Shown: positions 1 through 8,729 of the stretch, in pieces
Position numbering within the stretch: position 1 is the first letter of the stretch
Layout: each line of letters opens with the position of its first letter
Assembly (NCBI GenBank): GCA_000969725.1
Contig: JXSR01S029507.1
From: Ophiothrix spiculata
Taxonomy: Eukaryota; Echinodermata; Ophiuroidea; Amphilepidida; Ophiotrichidae
DNA: 25,612 nucleotides
Direction: 5' to 3' (one strand)
Made by a program: the position numbers and the translations under genes
The notes under the pieces: model-generated
The model's database searches: none
The model's input: the letters and a program-made list of their open reading frames with translations, nothing else
What the model was told of the DNA's origin: nothing

Positions 1-1240
1 CTCCTCTATCCATGCATACCAAATAAGCACAATTGCTCAATGTAGTATTTAATTACAATACCCGAAAAATTGCCCTATTAAAAATTTTGCAATTAAAAGT
101 ATATCACTCTTCCATGCAGATTCTTGCTTGTATTATAATAATTAAGGAAAACAACTGAAATGGTTGTTCTAACATGCTTTAAAATGTCATAACCACCCAA
201 GGCATTGTTCGATTCTTTTCTTTTTGGTATCAATTGAAAGAAGAGATCTTAAACTACAAAATAATTCTGATTAGAGAATCAATTTGAAGTTCACGGGGGG
301 AGGGGTGCCCCTTTATTTATATGCGTTGTATGTGTATAATATAAGGTTTTGAGGTGTTTCTAATACAAAGAAATTATAATTCAATAATTTTATTTTTTAT
401 TATGAGGGGCCAAATGGTATATATTACAACCAAAATAAAACTTAAATTCAAAACTGCTGACCAACCGAAAAATGGAGCATCCAAATTCTCTGTTTTTGAC
501 CCCCCAAAAAATCAAATTTTTGATAATAAAAACCTTTTTTTTTTCAAAAAATAGAAACACTCTCATTTTATGTATTACATATCATGAAGGTAATTCTATT
601 ACCAACTTGTTAGAAAAATATTAGCATGAAATATTGACACTATGATGAATGACAAATCCATATATTCAAAAACATGCATCTGAATGTGAGGAAAACTTGT
701 CAAAACTATGCAATTTTTGTAATACCATTTATTAAATATCTAGAAACACTGTGATTTTTTAATGCTCCCTCTGCATAATGGTTTGCCTAAAGGTAATCAC
801 TGACTTCATATGAAATGAATTTGCTGACCCCCTTCTTCCAAGATTTTCAGAATTCGTGTGGTTTTTATATAGATTTACTCTTAAAATAACCTGAACTTGA
901 TGAACTTTAACCTTATAAATAAAAATAATCAAAAACGTACAAAAGTACAACACCATGGCAATATTACATAGGATCATTTTTGAAATTTAACAAGACCTGA
1001 CAGAGCCCCCCCCCCCCCAAAAAAAAAAAGTTTACGGAAGCTTTAAAAATGGTGAGCTGAAGTACTGCTTTTGAGACATGGGTGAACATAGCAAGATTCA
1101 AATTGAACAAATCGTCTGCCATATCGCATACTGAAGTATCTGTAAAATATGCATTTCGAGAAAAACGGCTTTGAAAAAAATGGAAGAAACAACAGTCTGG
1201 TATAGGGAAAGAAAATATATTAACGTAATCAAATGCATTC
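1..1240. other. NPLOC4 intron sequence, no feature recognised
   Basis: This AT-rich stretch lies upstream of the first visible exon. It has G-rich (294-305) and C-rich (499-506) runs and a homopolymer pair, 13 C followed by 11 A, at 1006-1029. TAGAAACACT occurs at about 551 and 741. No exon with an acceptor/donor pair and a recognisable peptide was found on either strand. Confidence 0.5.
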
Positions 1241-1445
1241 AAAATCAATCAATCAATCAATTTACAGTGTACTTGCATGTCATGACATGCATACCCCATG
1301 AAGGAGCCTATTCATACAGGGGACCAACGGCTTTACCTGACTTCCAAACCACGGAGCAAGTAGAGTAAAGTTTCTTGCCCAAGGAAACATTAAGGCGAAA
1401 ACTGCCCGGCCCTGGGCTCAAACCCACAACGTAGTGTAAAGTAGA
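1238..1445 (-). mobile_element. tRNA-derived SINE, 5' truncated, (TTGA)n tail
   Basis: On the minus strand there is a B-box-like GTGGGTTTGAGCCCAGGG, then CCTTGGGCAAGAAACTTTA (a body motif common in tRNA-derived SINEs), then a body that ends in a TTGATTGATTGATTGA tail at about 1242-1260. No A box was found, so the 5' part is missing. It abuts the TATGTGAAA repeat field on its 5' side. Confidence 0.6.
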
Positions 1446-1454
1446 TGAAAATCG

Positions 1455-1875
1455 AATATGTCAGTATGTGAAATGGGAAAATATTGCAAAATTGTAAGAA
1501 ACTAGCCATACGCCGCGAATATGCCTGTATGTGAAAGCGAAATTTGGGAATGTGTCCTGCGCATACGCGTACGTGAAACACTTCGGTGAATATGTCAGGC
1601 GGATATGCCACTATGTGAAATGGCAAATACTTAAAAATACATATGCAACAATCTGGACTTGCGCATTATAGATTTTTGTCAAATACGCCTGTATGTGATA
1701 CTGTAAAATCATCCAAAGGTTATATGTGTCAAAATTAGTCAATTTATATCTAATTTATTTATAAATTTTACAATCTGAAATTTATGTCAGATATAGAGGA
1801 CATTCAAATATCCCTATGCGCCAAATTTCACAAAAAACCATAAAATATCCCTTATGCCTGTATGTGATGTGGCCG
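1455..1875 (+). repeat. degenerate repeats of TATGCCTGTATGTGAAA
   Basis: Variants of this motif occur near 1456, 1518, 1560, 1588-1622, 1684 and 1854, with irregular spacing of roughly 30 to 170 bases. They look like remains of a tandem array interrupted by AT-rich DNA. Confidence 0.5.
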
Positions 1876-1914
1876 ACGAAATATACAGGTGATTTAAAAA
1901 GTTCTCTTCTTCTT

Positions 1915-2727
1915 CCTAAGGCCAAGAAAGAAAAAATGTTTGTTTGCCCTATCATGAAAAAAATCAGTAGGGTCGGTAGGTCGATTTTGTTGTTGTTGTT
2001 GTTATAATGTATAAAACGGAGTTGTAAGTCCCATGACGCAAATTCAACACACGCAACACGTCAAGACTTTCTGTTTTGTTTACATCCTGCCACGGGCCGT
2101 TTGGCGCAACGGCGACATGCACCGATACACATTCTAATGCCTTGTTATTATGAAGATCAAACAGTGTCAAAATCGTGCCACTTAAATCAATGGATGATAC
2201 CAAACTCCACACGATTTTGTTGCCTTCATGGGCTGACATACAAACAGCGTACGTCGCCATATTGGAAACCAGGCTGCCAATTTTAACTGACTACAGCTTG
2301 TCACCAATTAATACCCAAGAGCACACACCACTAAATAACTTCCCCATTGAGTGTTGAGCGCACACCACTAAATAACTTCCCCATTGAGTGTTGAGCGCAC
2401 ACCACTAAATAACTTCCCCATTGAGTGTTGTGCGGCCCAACCCGGATCTTTTCCGCGTTTGCTCAATCAATCCACGATATACAACGATTTTTAAAACATT
2501 TTTGCAGGTAAAATTGATGTGTTTGGGTTTCAAAAAACTAAAAACTGTAATAGATAAGTATAATTTCCTTGTAATATATTTTTTTTCTGCAAAAATACAC
2601 ATTTTTTAAATGTTTATGAATGTAAAAAAAACCAAAAAAAACAACAAGCGACTCACGATTTTCATGATTTTTCGGTCGGTCGCGATTGGGCAAACAAACA
2701 AATTTTTTTTCTTGGCCTAACCAAACA
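1915..2727. mobile_element. possible TIR element, about 0.8 kb
   Basis: GGCCAAGAAAGAAAAAATG followed by TTTGTTTGCCC (from 1920) is matched in inverted orientation by GGGCAAACAAACAAATT with TTTTTTCTTGGCC (ending about 2718). The similarity, including a GGTCGGT-like segment, runs roughly 80-90 bases inward. No transposase is encoded between them. They could be the two ends of one element or two separate copies of a repeat in opposite orientation. Confidence 0.4.
2319..2429 (+). repeat. three 37-bp tandem repeats
   Basis: The unit starts GAGCGCACACCACTAAATAA and ends CCCCATTGAGTGTT. Three units begin at 2319, 2356 and 2393 and are almost identical. A 17-base part, CGCACACCACTAAATAA, recurs in inverted orientation at about 20862-20880. 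Confidence 0.9.
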
Positions 2728-3234
2728 GCCTTCACACACTGTAAATAACTAAGACTGGCTCTTCTCAAAAATGCAAATTGTAAGAATGGTCTTCTTGATT
2801 TTAACCCTTGATTTATTCCAAATGTGGGTTGCTCCAACAAAATGAGCAGAAAGTTGCAAATGAAGATTTAGAAGAAATGGCCTCCAAAAGTAAAAAATTG
2901 TGAAAATATCAAATTTTGTTTTTTGACATAAAATATATTTATGCATTTAAGTGTTTAACTAATTCCTAAGTTTTGAAGGTCATTTTTTCCGGGAAATGCA
3001 ATTAATCACAGTTAATTAATCACTTTTTGCTATTATCGTCTATAGTAAACAGTGACTTTGAATTCAATTTGCAGCTAATTTTAATTGTCAGATATTCAAT
3101 AGACTGCCTTGAAGAGAATGGAGAAAGAAAGTGTGACATATGTCATTCAAAACCTGTGACTTTCCGCTCATTTTGCCAGAGCACTCAAATAGTCTATGTA
3201 TTGTATATTTGTATGTTTTATTTGTTTACCTTAG
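2430..3234. other. NPLOC4 intron, no exon recognised
   Basis: Apart from the right arm of the inverted repeat near 2640-2727 nothing was recognised. A stretch at about 3091-3170 (after an AG at 3090) reads through with several cysteines, CLEENGERKCDICHSKPV. No good donor follows it and it does not match Npl4, so it was not called an exon. Confidence 0.4.
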
Positions 3235-3346
3235 GATCACATGGAGTCATTACTGAGTGCATTGAAGGCTGGTGACAGGGACATGGCTAGGGCGTGGTCA
3301 AAGAGTGAACAGTGGGCAACTATAGAGCACTTCTTAGAAGCACAAG
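3235..3346 (+). CDS. NPLOC4: NPLOC4 shared penultimate exon
   Basis: The exon is bounded by a pyrimidine-rich acceptor ending TTACCTTAG and a strong donor, AAG|GTGAGT. It starts in phase 0 (Asp-His-Met-Glu) and ends in phase 1 after 37 codons. The SEQWATIE block is the diagnostic piece of the Npl4 family C-terminal helical region. An in-frame ATG at 3241 is internal and is not a start. The preceding exon is not in the window, so the upstream intron covers at least bases 1-3234. Confidence 0.87.
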
Positions 3347-6300
3347 GTGAGTGAGATCGAAGAAAGCAATACATGCCTATGTTATCTCTTTCACCTGCAT
3401 TTGAGTTTAATGGTTGCCTGAAAATGAGAAAGTTGACACATAAATTGTGCCATTAGGTAGCTTATCAGAGAGTTTGTGTGGTCAGTGAAACAGTGCAGGA
3501 CTCGGAAATCAGTAGGTTGTGAGTTTGAGCCCTGGGTTATGTTCTCTTGGTTATTTCTTCCACCCAAGAGTATTGGGGAGCTGTTGGGGTGTGTTGCAAT
3601 TTGAGTGCTCATAGGTTTAGTGTCAAATTGGCCTTGGCTGCTGTCAAAATCTGGTTTACAGCAAAATTGGGAATTTCTTTAAAACAGCGTGATAATAATG
3701 GCCAGTGCCATGAGTGTCTTCAGGGCGAATATCTGCATATCATAAACAGCCATTGTTACTGATAACATTATTAATATTCCCAAATTCTTCAGGTAATTGA
3801 CAAAGTGGTAAATGTCTTAACTTACTGAATTGTGAACATGTTACACGTGTTGATTTTTCAATTAATGGTAAGTGCTAGAAGTAATAAATTATATCAGCAG
3901 ATTCAGGGTTTTTTTTAAGTCTGAAGATTTCTGAAGCGGATGTGTGACATTCTACTCTTTTAGATACTGACTGCAATTACATGTGCAGGTATGACTCTTC
4001 TGCACATAGAAATGATGGTTTATAGGGCACAGTTAACCCCTCATTTTCTGAAATATTTCATGCTTTGTAACTCAGCAACCGATAAGTAAATCCATATAAA
4101 AGTATACATTTCTAGATGTGGATTTTCATGTAGAATATGATGGTTAGGTCAGTTTTGGACCAAAATGTATGATTATGGACCAAGGTCCAAAAAACCCATG
4201 TTCTTGGACCATTAATTTGTAAACGACCTAACTAAATTTTGAAAAAATAAAAGTTGGAACTCGAATGCTTTTTAGAATCTAGAAACACATGTCTAGGAAC
4301 GCATTTCTCAAATGTTTGATTTTTGACTAACTTTTTGAAATATTGCCAAAAATAGGTCCAAAATTGGCCCAAAATGATTTTTTGGTCATTTTTGGGCTAT
4401 TTTAGGCCTTTTTTTGACAATATTTCAAAAAGTAAGGTAAAAATCAAAAATGTGAGAAATGCGTTCCTAGACATGTGTTTCTAGATTCTAAAAAGCATCC
4501 CAGGTCCAACTTTTATTTTTTCAAAATTTAGTTAGGTCGTTTGTAAATATAGTGGTCCAAGAACAAGGTTTTTTTGGACCTTGGTCCAAAATCATACATT
4601 TTGGTCTAAAACTGACCTAACCATCATCTTCTACATGAAAATCCACATCTAGAAATGTATACTTTTATCGGTTGCTGAGTTACAAGGCATACAATATTTC
4701 AGAAAATTAGGGGTTAACTGTGCCCTTAACTTCCTCTTGGAAGAATGACAATTTCTCTTGAAGTACTTCCCCAGTCATCTAAACACATTGATCATGTAAA
4801 TAATAGGAGTAAAAGATTTACTTTTCCTTTTTCCTAACTCAAAGCTCCCACTTAGTCAGATAAATGTCTTGGCAAATCTTTTGAGGTTATGCACATATGC
4901 AAGTGTTTCCTATTAGGATTCAAACCCAGGCTCAATGCATGTTGAATGATATCTTGTCTTTTTATTCATAGCTCTTGGATTAAATTGGACATGCAGTCGA
5001 TGCACATACGCTGAGAACCCAGGGGATAGGGCAATATGTGAGATGTGCGGCAACTCCAAATAATATTATACAGCTTTAAAAAAAAACAGGGAAAAGAAGG
5101 TCATTTTTTCTGGTCTATACAAAAAGTTTATTACATATTAAGGTCTAAAAACATCATTTTAAAAAAAATCTTAGAAAACTGATGTTTTAAGGGAAATGAT
5201 TTTCTTTTCATTTTCAATTTTGATATTAGAATTTTATTAAAAAGGGGTATTTTTTATCACTGAAGAAGGATAATTTTGTTTTACTCTGACAGCAAGTTCT
5301 AAAGTTCACAAGAATTAAATAATAAGTTCTAAAGTTCACAAGAAGGTGTGGGAAACATTATTATTTGGTAATTTTTGTGGTTTTGGCACACTTAGTCCTT
5401 TATTGTAATCTGTAGTGGTTTATTCAAATTCTGTTGATATCCATCAGTCAACGTTTATCGATGCATATTCTTTCATAACATCCCTGCTTTTTAAGCTGCT
5501 TCCACACACCGTAATCATACTTAAATGACTACTCATTGATTGACGATTAGACAATGGATATCAACAGACTAAGAATAAACCATAAGGCTAATGGATGGAC
5601 GTATGTCTCATCAACGATTTAGGCTGATAGATGGATGTATGTATGTCACTCAGCAACAATTTCCACAAAAAAGGTAAAGGTGGTCCAATTTTGATGGTAT
5701 TTGGTATTGCTGGTAGTGGTTGAGACTCCTGCAAACTGGTGATGGTTCTTATGCATATAAATGAGCTTATTTGCATATTTGTTCAGATTGGCTATTCAAA
5801 AAGTTAAACCTTGCCAGAAAGCATAGTCCCACTTTTGGTGGTATTTGGTATTGTTGGTAGTGGTAGGGACATATATCACCCTTGCAAACTGTTGATGATA
5901 TTTGTGCATATTAATGATCTTATTTGCTGATTTGTTCTGATTCGCTAATCGACAAAAATGTACACCTTGAGCAGATGGCAAACTCTGATTTTGGTAGTAC
6001 TTGGTATATGGGTAATGGTGGGGACATGAATTTCCCCTATAAACTGTTAATGGTGTTTATGCATATTAATGAGTTTATTTGCATAATTGTTCTGATTGGC
6101 TAATTAACAAAAAGGTAAACCTTTGATACAAAAAGGCAAAGTCTGATTTTGATGGCATTTGGTATATGGGGACGTAGTGGTGGGGACACATATTGCCCTT
6201 GCAAAATGCAGAACACTTGTCAGCAGCAGAGTGTATTGAACATGTGAAAACTTCCTATCTTATGCCTCTATTTTTGTCATATTACACACATGGGTGCACT

Positions 6301-7516
6301 GCATAATGTGTATGATCTGAATCTAACAGTAAAAGGCTCAATGAATATATAAATCTTCCACATTCACTAGTACAACTGCTGCTGACATTTGCCATTTCCT
6401 GGCTGTGGAATTTGTTGCCTATAGCTCTTCGCACATGGTCTTCAAATGATATTCCAAAGAAAGCATATCTTCTCTTCCAATAATACCTTGTGTGTGTTTT
6501 CGCATTGTTCTATTATCTGCTGAGATCGACATGGAACAACAGGCTATTAGACCCTTTAGGTATCATGCATATAAGTATGATGGTATTTGCAAATTTTAAT
6601 GAGCTCATTTGCATATATGTTCTTTAAAGAACATTTAATTAATTAAAATTGGCTATTTAACAAAAAGTTAAACTTTGATCAGAAGGCAAAGCCTGATGGC
6701 ACTAGATAATGTGGGTAGTGATGGGGACATGTATTACCCATGCAAACTGTTGACAGTATATGTGCAAAGTAATGAGCTAATTTGCATATTTGCTCTAATT
6801 GGTTATATGTACATTTTAATGAGGTCTTTTGCTCATATTGGCTGGAAGATCAATTTTGAAGCTAAGAATGCAGTCCATAGTTTATGTTCATTGAATAAAG
6901 TGAGCATGACAGCCAAGAACCTGGAAGGGGGACGAGGTAACTCAAGTTTGGTTTGGCAGGATGTGCTGGTAGGAAATTTGAAGTGACTCCCATAAAAATA
7001 CGAATTTCCAAAAAAATGAACCCATCTATTTTGAGTTACATTTATATGAAAGCACATTTTCAGCAAAGTTCATACTTTACACTGGTTAAGATAATTATTT
7101 GATGGTATGTGCAGAAAAAATGGTAGATGAAATTACAGGATAAAAAGGGTGCGACTTTTTGTGTATCAGCAGATTTGGATTTTTGAACTTCCATATAAAA
7201 ACCCAACATGATTGGGACTGTCAGGGTGATATTATTAAATAACTCAATGCTCCCACCAAGCCAAATAAATTTATAGCAAAAATTATGAGATTCCACTCTT
7301 AACAAGTAGGAACAGTGCCAGGTGAAATAACTAACCACTATTTAATTATGTCTTTTCTTTTTATTCACAGCTCCAAGTCCAACATTAGGTGGTGCATCAG
7401 GTTTCTCAGCTCAAGGTGGGCCAGTATCAAGCGGACCAAATTGGACATGCACACAATGTACATTCATCAACTCAGGGGATAGAGCAGTTTGTGAGATGTG
7501 TGAAAACTCAAAATGA
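3235..7516 (+). CDS. NPLOC4: NPLOC4 (Npl4), 3' end: one shared exon plus two alternative NZF terminal exons
   Basis: Npl4 pairs with UFD1 to bring ubiquitylated substrates to the p97/VCP unfoldase in ER-associated and chromatin-associated degradation. Three coding exons are visible: 3235-3346, 4972-5063 and 7371-7516. The shared exon reads ESLLSALKAGDRDMARAWSK and then SEQWATIEHFLEAQ. This follows the human Npl4 segment I recall as SLLLEAVRTRNEELAQTWKR then SEQWATIEQL, which sits just before its C-terminal zinc finger. Either downstream exon completes the protein in frame, because the shared exon ends in phase 1 and both others supply the two missing bases of an Ala codon and end in a stop. 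Joining the two terminal exons in series is not possible without skipping the first stop. Earlier exons (UBX-like, MPN and NPL4 domains) must lie left of the window. The name is an inference from family memory but the match is strong. Confidence 0.88.
3470..3745 (+). mobile_element. eroded tRNA-derived SINE
   Basis: The segment GTGTGGTCAGTGAAACAGTG, with GGTTGTGAGTTTGAGCCCTG after it, keeps A- and B-box-like parts and aligns with the better preserved SINE at 8730-9043. The next part, CCCAAGAGTATTGGGGAGCTG, matches CAAGCGTTTTTGGGGAAT of that copy. It lies in the intron just after the shared NPLOC4 exon. Confidence 0.55.
4022..4729. mobile_element. long inverted-repeat (foldback) element
   Basis: The left arm begins AGGGCACAGTTAACCCC and runs about 340 bases. 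The right arm is its reverse complement at about 94% identity by eye, ending GGGGTTAACTGTGCCCT at about 4726. The two arms nearly meet at the centre (about 4370-4385). One 14-base length difference lies near 4085-4100. No coding capacity was seen. It sits in the NPLOC4 intron about 240 bases before terminal exon A, so the pre-mRNA could fold into a very long hairpin. Confidence 0.9.
4972..5063 (+). CDS. NPLOC4: NPLOC4 terminal exon A: NZF finger with a short linker
   Basis: The acceptor is GTCTTTTTATTCATAG. The exon adds Ala, then LGLNWTCSRCTYAEN, PGDRAICEMCGNSK and a TAA stop, 29 complete codons before the stop. The W-x-C-x2-C ... C-x2-C pattern is an NZF zinc ribbon, which in Npl4 binds ubiquitin. 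It differs from the norm in two ways. The inner loop between the second and third cysteines has 11 residues where the family pattern (x3-N-x6) has 10, and the Thr-Phe dipeptide of the ubiquitin-contact site is Thr-Tyr. The contact Met in CEMC is kept. The linker from the core to the finger is only about 5 residues, against about 24 in exon B. It lies 1.6 kb after the shared exon and just after a long inverted repeat. Confidence 0.85.
5314..5319 (+). promoter_or_regulatory. possible poly(A) signal ATTAAA for terminal exon A
   Basis: ATTAAA lies about 250 bases after the exon A stop, inside a short direct duplication (a 20-base unit around 5286-5308 recurs at 5324-5344). A canonical AATAAA occurs later at 5574-5579 inside an inverted-repeat element. 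Either could end the exon A transcript; nothing in the sequence decides. Confidence 0.3.
5416..5583. mobile_element. MITE, about 168 bp
   Basis: The inverted ends are TGGTTTATTC..CTGTTGATATCCA on the left and, reverse-complemented, ATGGTTTATTC..CTGTTGATATCCA on the right. They bound an AT-rich core with no coding sequence. Confidence 0.7.
5586..5664 (+). repeat. two tandem units of about 40 bp
   Basis: GGCTAATGGATGGACGTATG followed by TCTCATCAACGATTTA is repeated as GGCTGATAGATGGATGTATG followed by TATGTCACTCAGCAACAATTT. Confidence 0.55.
5670..6215 (+). repeat. tandem array of 144-158 bp monomers (about 4 units)
   Basis: Successive units can be registered on the element GGTATTTGGTAT, at 5696, 5840, 5996 and 6154. 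Each unit then carries a GTAGTGGTGGGGACA-like segment, CCTTGCAAACTGTTGATG, ATGCATATTAATGAG, TTATTTGCATA, GATTGGCTAATTAACAAAAA and GGTAAACCTT. The copies are diverged, so the array is not recent. It lies between the two alternative NPLOC4 terminal exons. A detached unit or two lies at 6565-6860. Confidence 0.8.
6565..6860 (+). repeat. displaced monomers of the 150-bp array
   Basis: The same blocks return: GAGCTCATTTGCATATATG, GGCTATTTAACAAAAAG, GGCAAAGCCTGATGGCA (register point 6698), GTAGTGATGGGGACATG, CATGCAAACTGTTGACAG and GAGCTAATTTGCATATTTG. The 350 bases between this and the main array (6216-6564) show no such blocks and nothing else was recognised there. Confidence 0.7.
6870..7370. other. 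intron sequence before terminal exon B, nothing recognised
   Basis: No repeat structure or exon was recognised here. A polypyrimidine tract and acceptor close the stretch at 7350-7370. Confidence 0.4.
7371..7516 (+). CDS. NPLOC4: NPLOC4 terminal exon B: canonical NZF finger with a Gly/Ser linker
   Basis: The acceptor is CTTTTTATTCACAG, very like that of exon A. The exon adds Ala, then PSPTLGGASGFSAQGGPVSS, GPNWTCTQCTFINSGDRAVC, EMCENSK and a TGA stop, 47 complete codons. The NZF has the exact family spacing (C-x2-C-x3-N-x6-C-x2-C) and keeps the Thr-Phe pair and the Met that contact the Ile44 patch of ubiquitin in known Npl4-type fingers. The flexible Gly/Ser/Pro linker resembles the vertebrate Npl4 linker in length and composition, so this is probably the ancestral tail. 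The stop codon lies only about 8 bases before a MITE that makes up the 3' UTR. Confidence 0.87.
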
Positions 7517-7523
7517 TGAGATC

Positions 7524-7813
7524 AGTAAAGCCGAAAACATACTCGGCCTCCAAACAAAATTTTCGCTACCAAACATTTGGTCGTGACGTCAAAATGACGA
7601 GTGACTCCAAACAAAATAACTTCAACACCGAGTTGAGACCAAATAAAGTTTCGCGCTAGATTGCACATGCTATTGAATTGCCATATACATTGGACCAAAT
7701 GTTTGCTATCCGTTCATACTTTAAGTTCGATGGCAAATATTTGGTGACGTCACAACCATATGTTTGGTAGCAAAAATTTTGTTTGGAGGCCGAGTTTGAT
7801 TTCGCCTTTAGGC
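7524..7813. mobile_element. MITE with about 65-bp terminal inverted repeats
   Basis: The left end TAAAGCCGAAAACATACTCG, then GCCTCCAAACAAAATTTTCG and GACGTC further in, is mirrored on the right by TAAAGGCGAAATCAAACTCG, GCCTCCAAACAAAATTTTTG and GACGTC (reverse-complemented). There is no coding sequence. It starts about 8 bases after the stop of NPLOC4 exon B and would form most of that 3' UTR. The duplicated target is unclear (TA or TAA). Confidence 0.85.
7642..7647 (+). promoter_or_regulatory. poly(A) signal AATAAA for terminal exon B, inside a MITE
   Basis: The first AATAAA after the exon B stop lies 126 bases downstream and falls between the two inverted repeats of the 7524-7813 element. 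This is an inference from position; no transcript end can be seen. Confidence 0.45.
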
Positions 7814-8575
7814 TGGGTAGAAACACAACTGGCATAAAATTGTTTTGTATTGTAAAGTTCAAACTTATTGTATAAAACATGAAAAAAATGAAGAACATTT
7901 TCCTGCTGAACATGATGGTAATGTCAGTTTGTGACCAAAAAAGCATATTTTGGCAAAGGTGTATTCTGACTAAAATTTGGAACTATTTTTCTTTTTGGAA
8001 TGTAGAAACAAATGTCTAGGAATGTTTTTTTTAATTTTTTTAAGGCGACGAACAATGAATGCATTTATGATCGCATGATACGCTTGATGTTTTTCATAGT
8101 TTCATAGTTAGTTTATTCAGCAATCAACCATAAATACGTTGAGAGCAATTAAATGCACTCCTTGTGTGCCAACTTCCTCAACAATTTATTTATTTACTTT
8201 TAGGTTTAGTCGGGCTTATCATAATTTTTGGCAATAGATAACAATATTTGAACTGTTTTGGTAGTTTTTTCCAAAACTTAGGATAAAATTAACAATTTGA
8301 GAAAATCCGTCAAACATTTGAATTACAAAAAGCAAAAAAAATTTATGAATGCTAATTTCTGTTAAGCTTTCCAAATATTTTGCAGGTTAAAGATACAGAT
8401 TTTTTGCCAAAATTGACCATTTTGGTCAAAAACTGTCATCCCCACCATGTTAATCATAAAAATATGCTTCTAGAAATGTGTACTTTTACATTGGTTATGC
8501 AATTTGTTTGAGAGTTAGAGTACAAAAACAGTTTATGCCAGTTGTGGATTTACCTGCAGCCTTAACATGTGAGTG
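7811..8575. mobile_element. decayed foldback element related to 4022-4729
   Basis: The ends are inverted: GGCTGGGTAGAAACACAACTG with GCATAAAATTGTTTTGTA on the left, and GGCTGCAGGTAAATCCACAACTG-type sequence with GCATAAACTGTTTTTGTA on the right strand. Further in, TAGAAACAAATGTCTAGGAA and, inverted, ACATTTCTAGA..CAGTTTTTGACCAAAATG match blocks of the 4022-4729 arms. The centre (about 8045-8280) is unrelated and may be an insertion. The copies are clearly older than the intronic one. Confidence 0.65.
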
Positions 8576-8729
8576 CAAAAAAGCCATATCTGCAATACCT
8601 GCCATTTTCATATTATTTTGCATTGCATGCTGTATGATGCACAGTTTTGGGTCAGTGGCTTTAGAGCTAAACATATGGGAGAAAATTGTTGAGGATTTTT
8701 TAAACTTCTAGTAATGAGGTATAAGGTAT

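Noticed and set aside
3091-3180. cysteine-containing stretch CLEENGERKCDICHSKPV as an extra NPLOC4 exon
   Set aside because: An AG precedes it but no convincing donor follows, the phase into the next exon cannot be set, and it does not fit the Npl4 sequence before SEQWATIE.
4022-4729. microRNA precursor
   Set aside because: The hairpin is far too long and is a transposon-type foldback; nothing points to a defined 60-80 base precursor.
5020-5045. GTGAGA donor-like site inside terminal exon A (TGTGAGATG), which could splice on to exon B in frame
   Set aside because: The same TGTGAG is just the Cys-Glu codons of CEMC and is present in exon B as well. Using it would destroy the finger.
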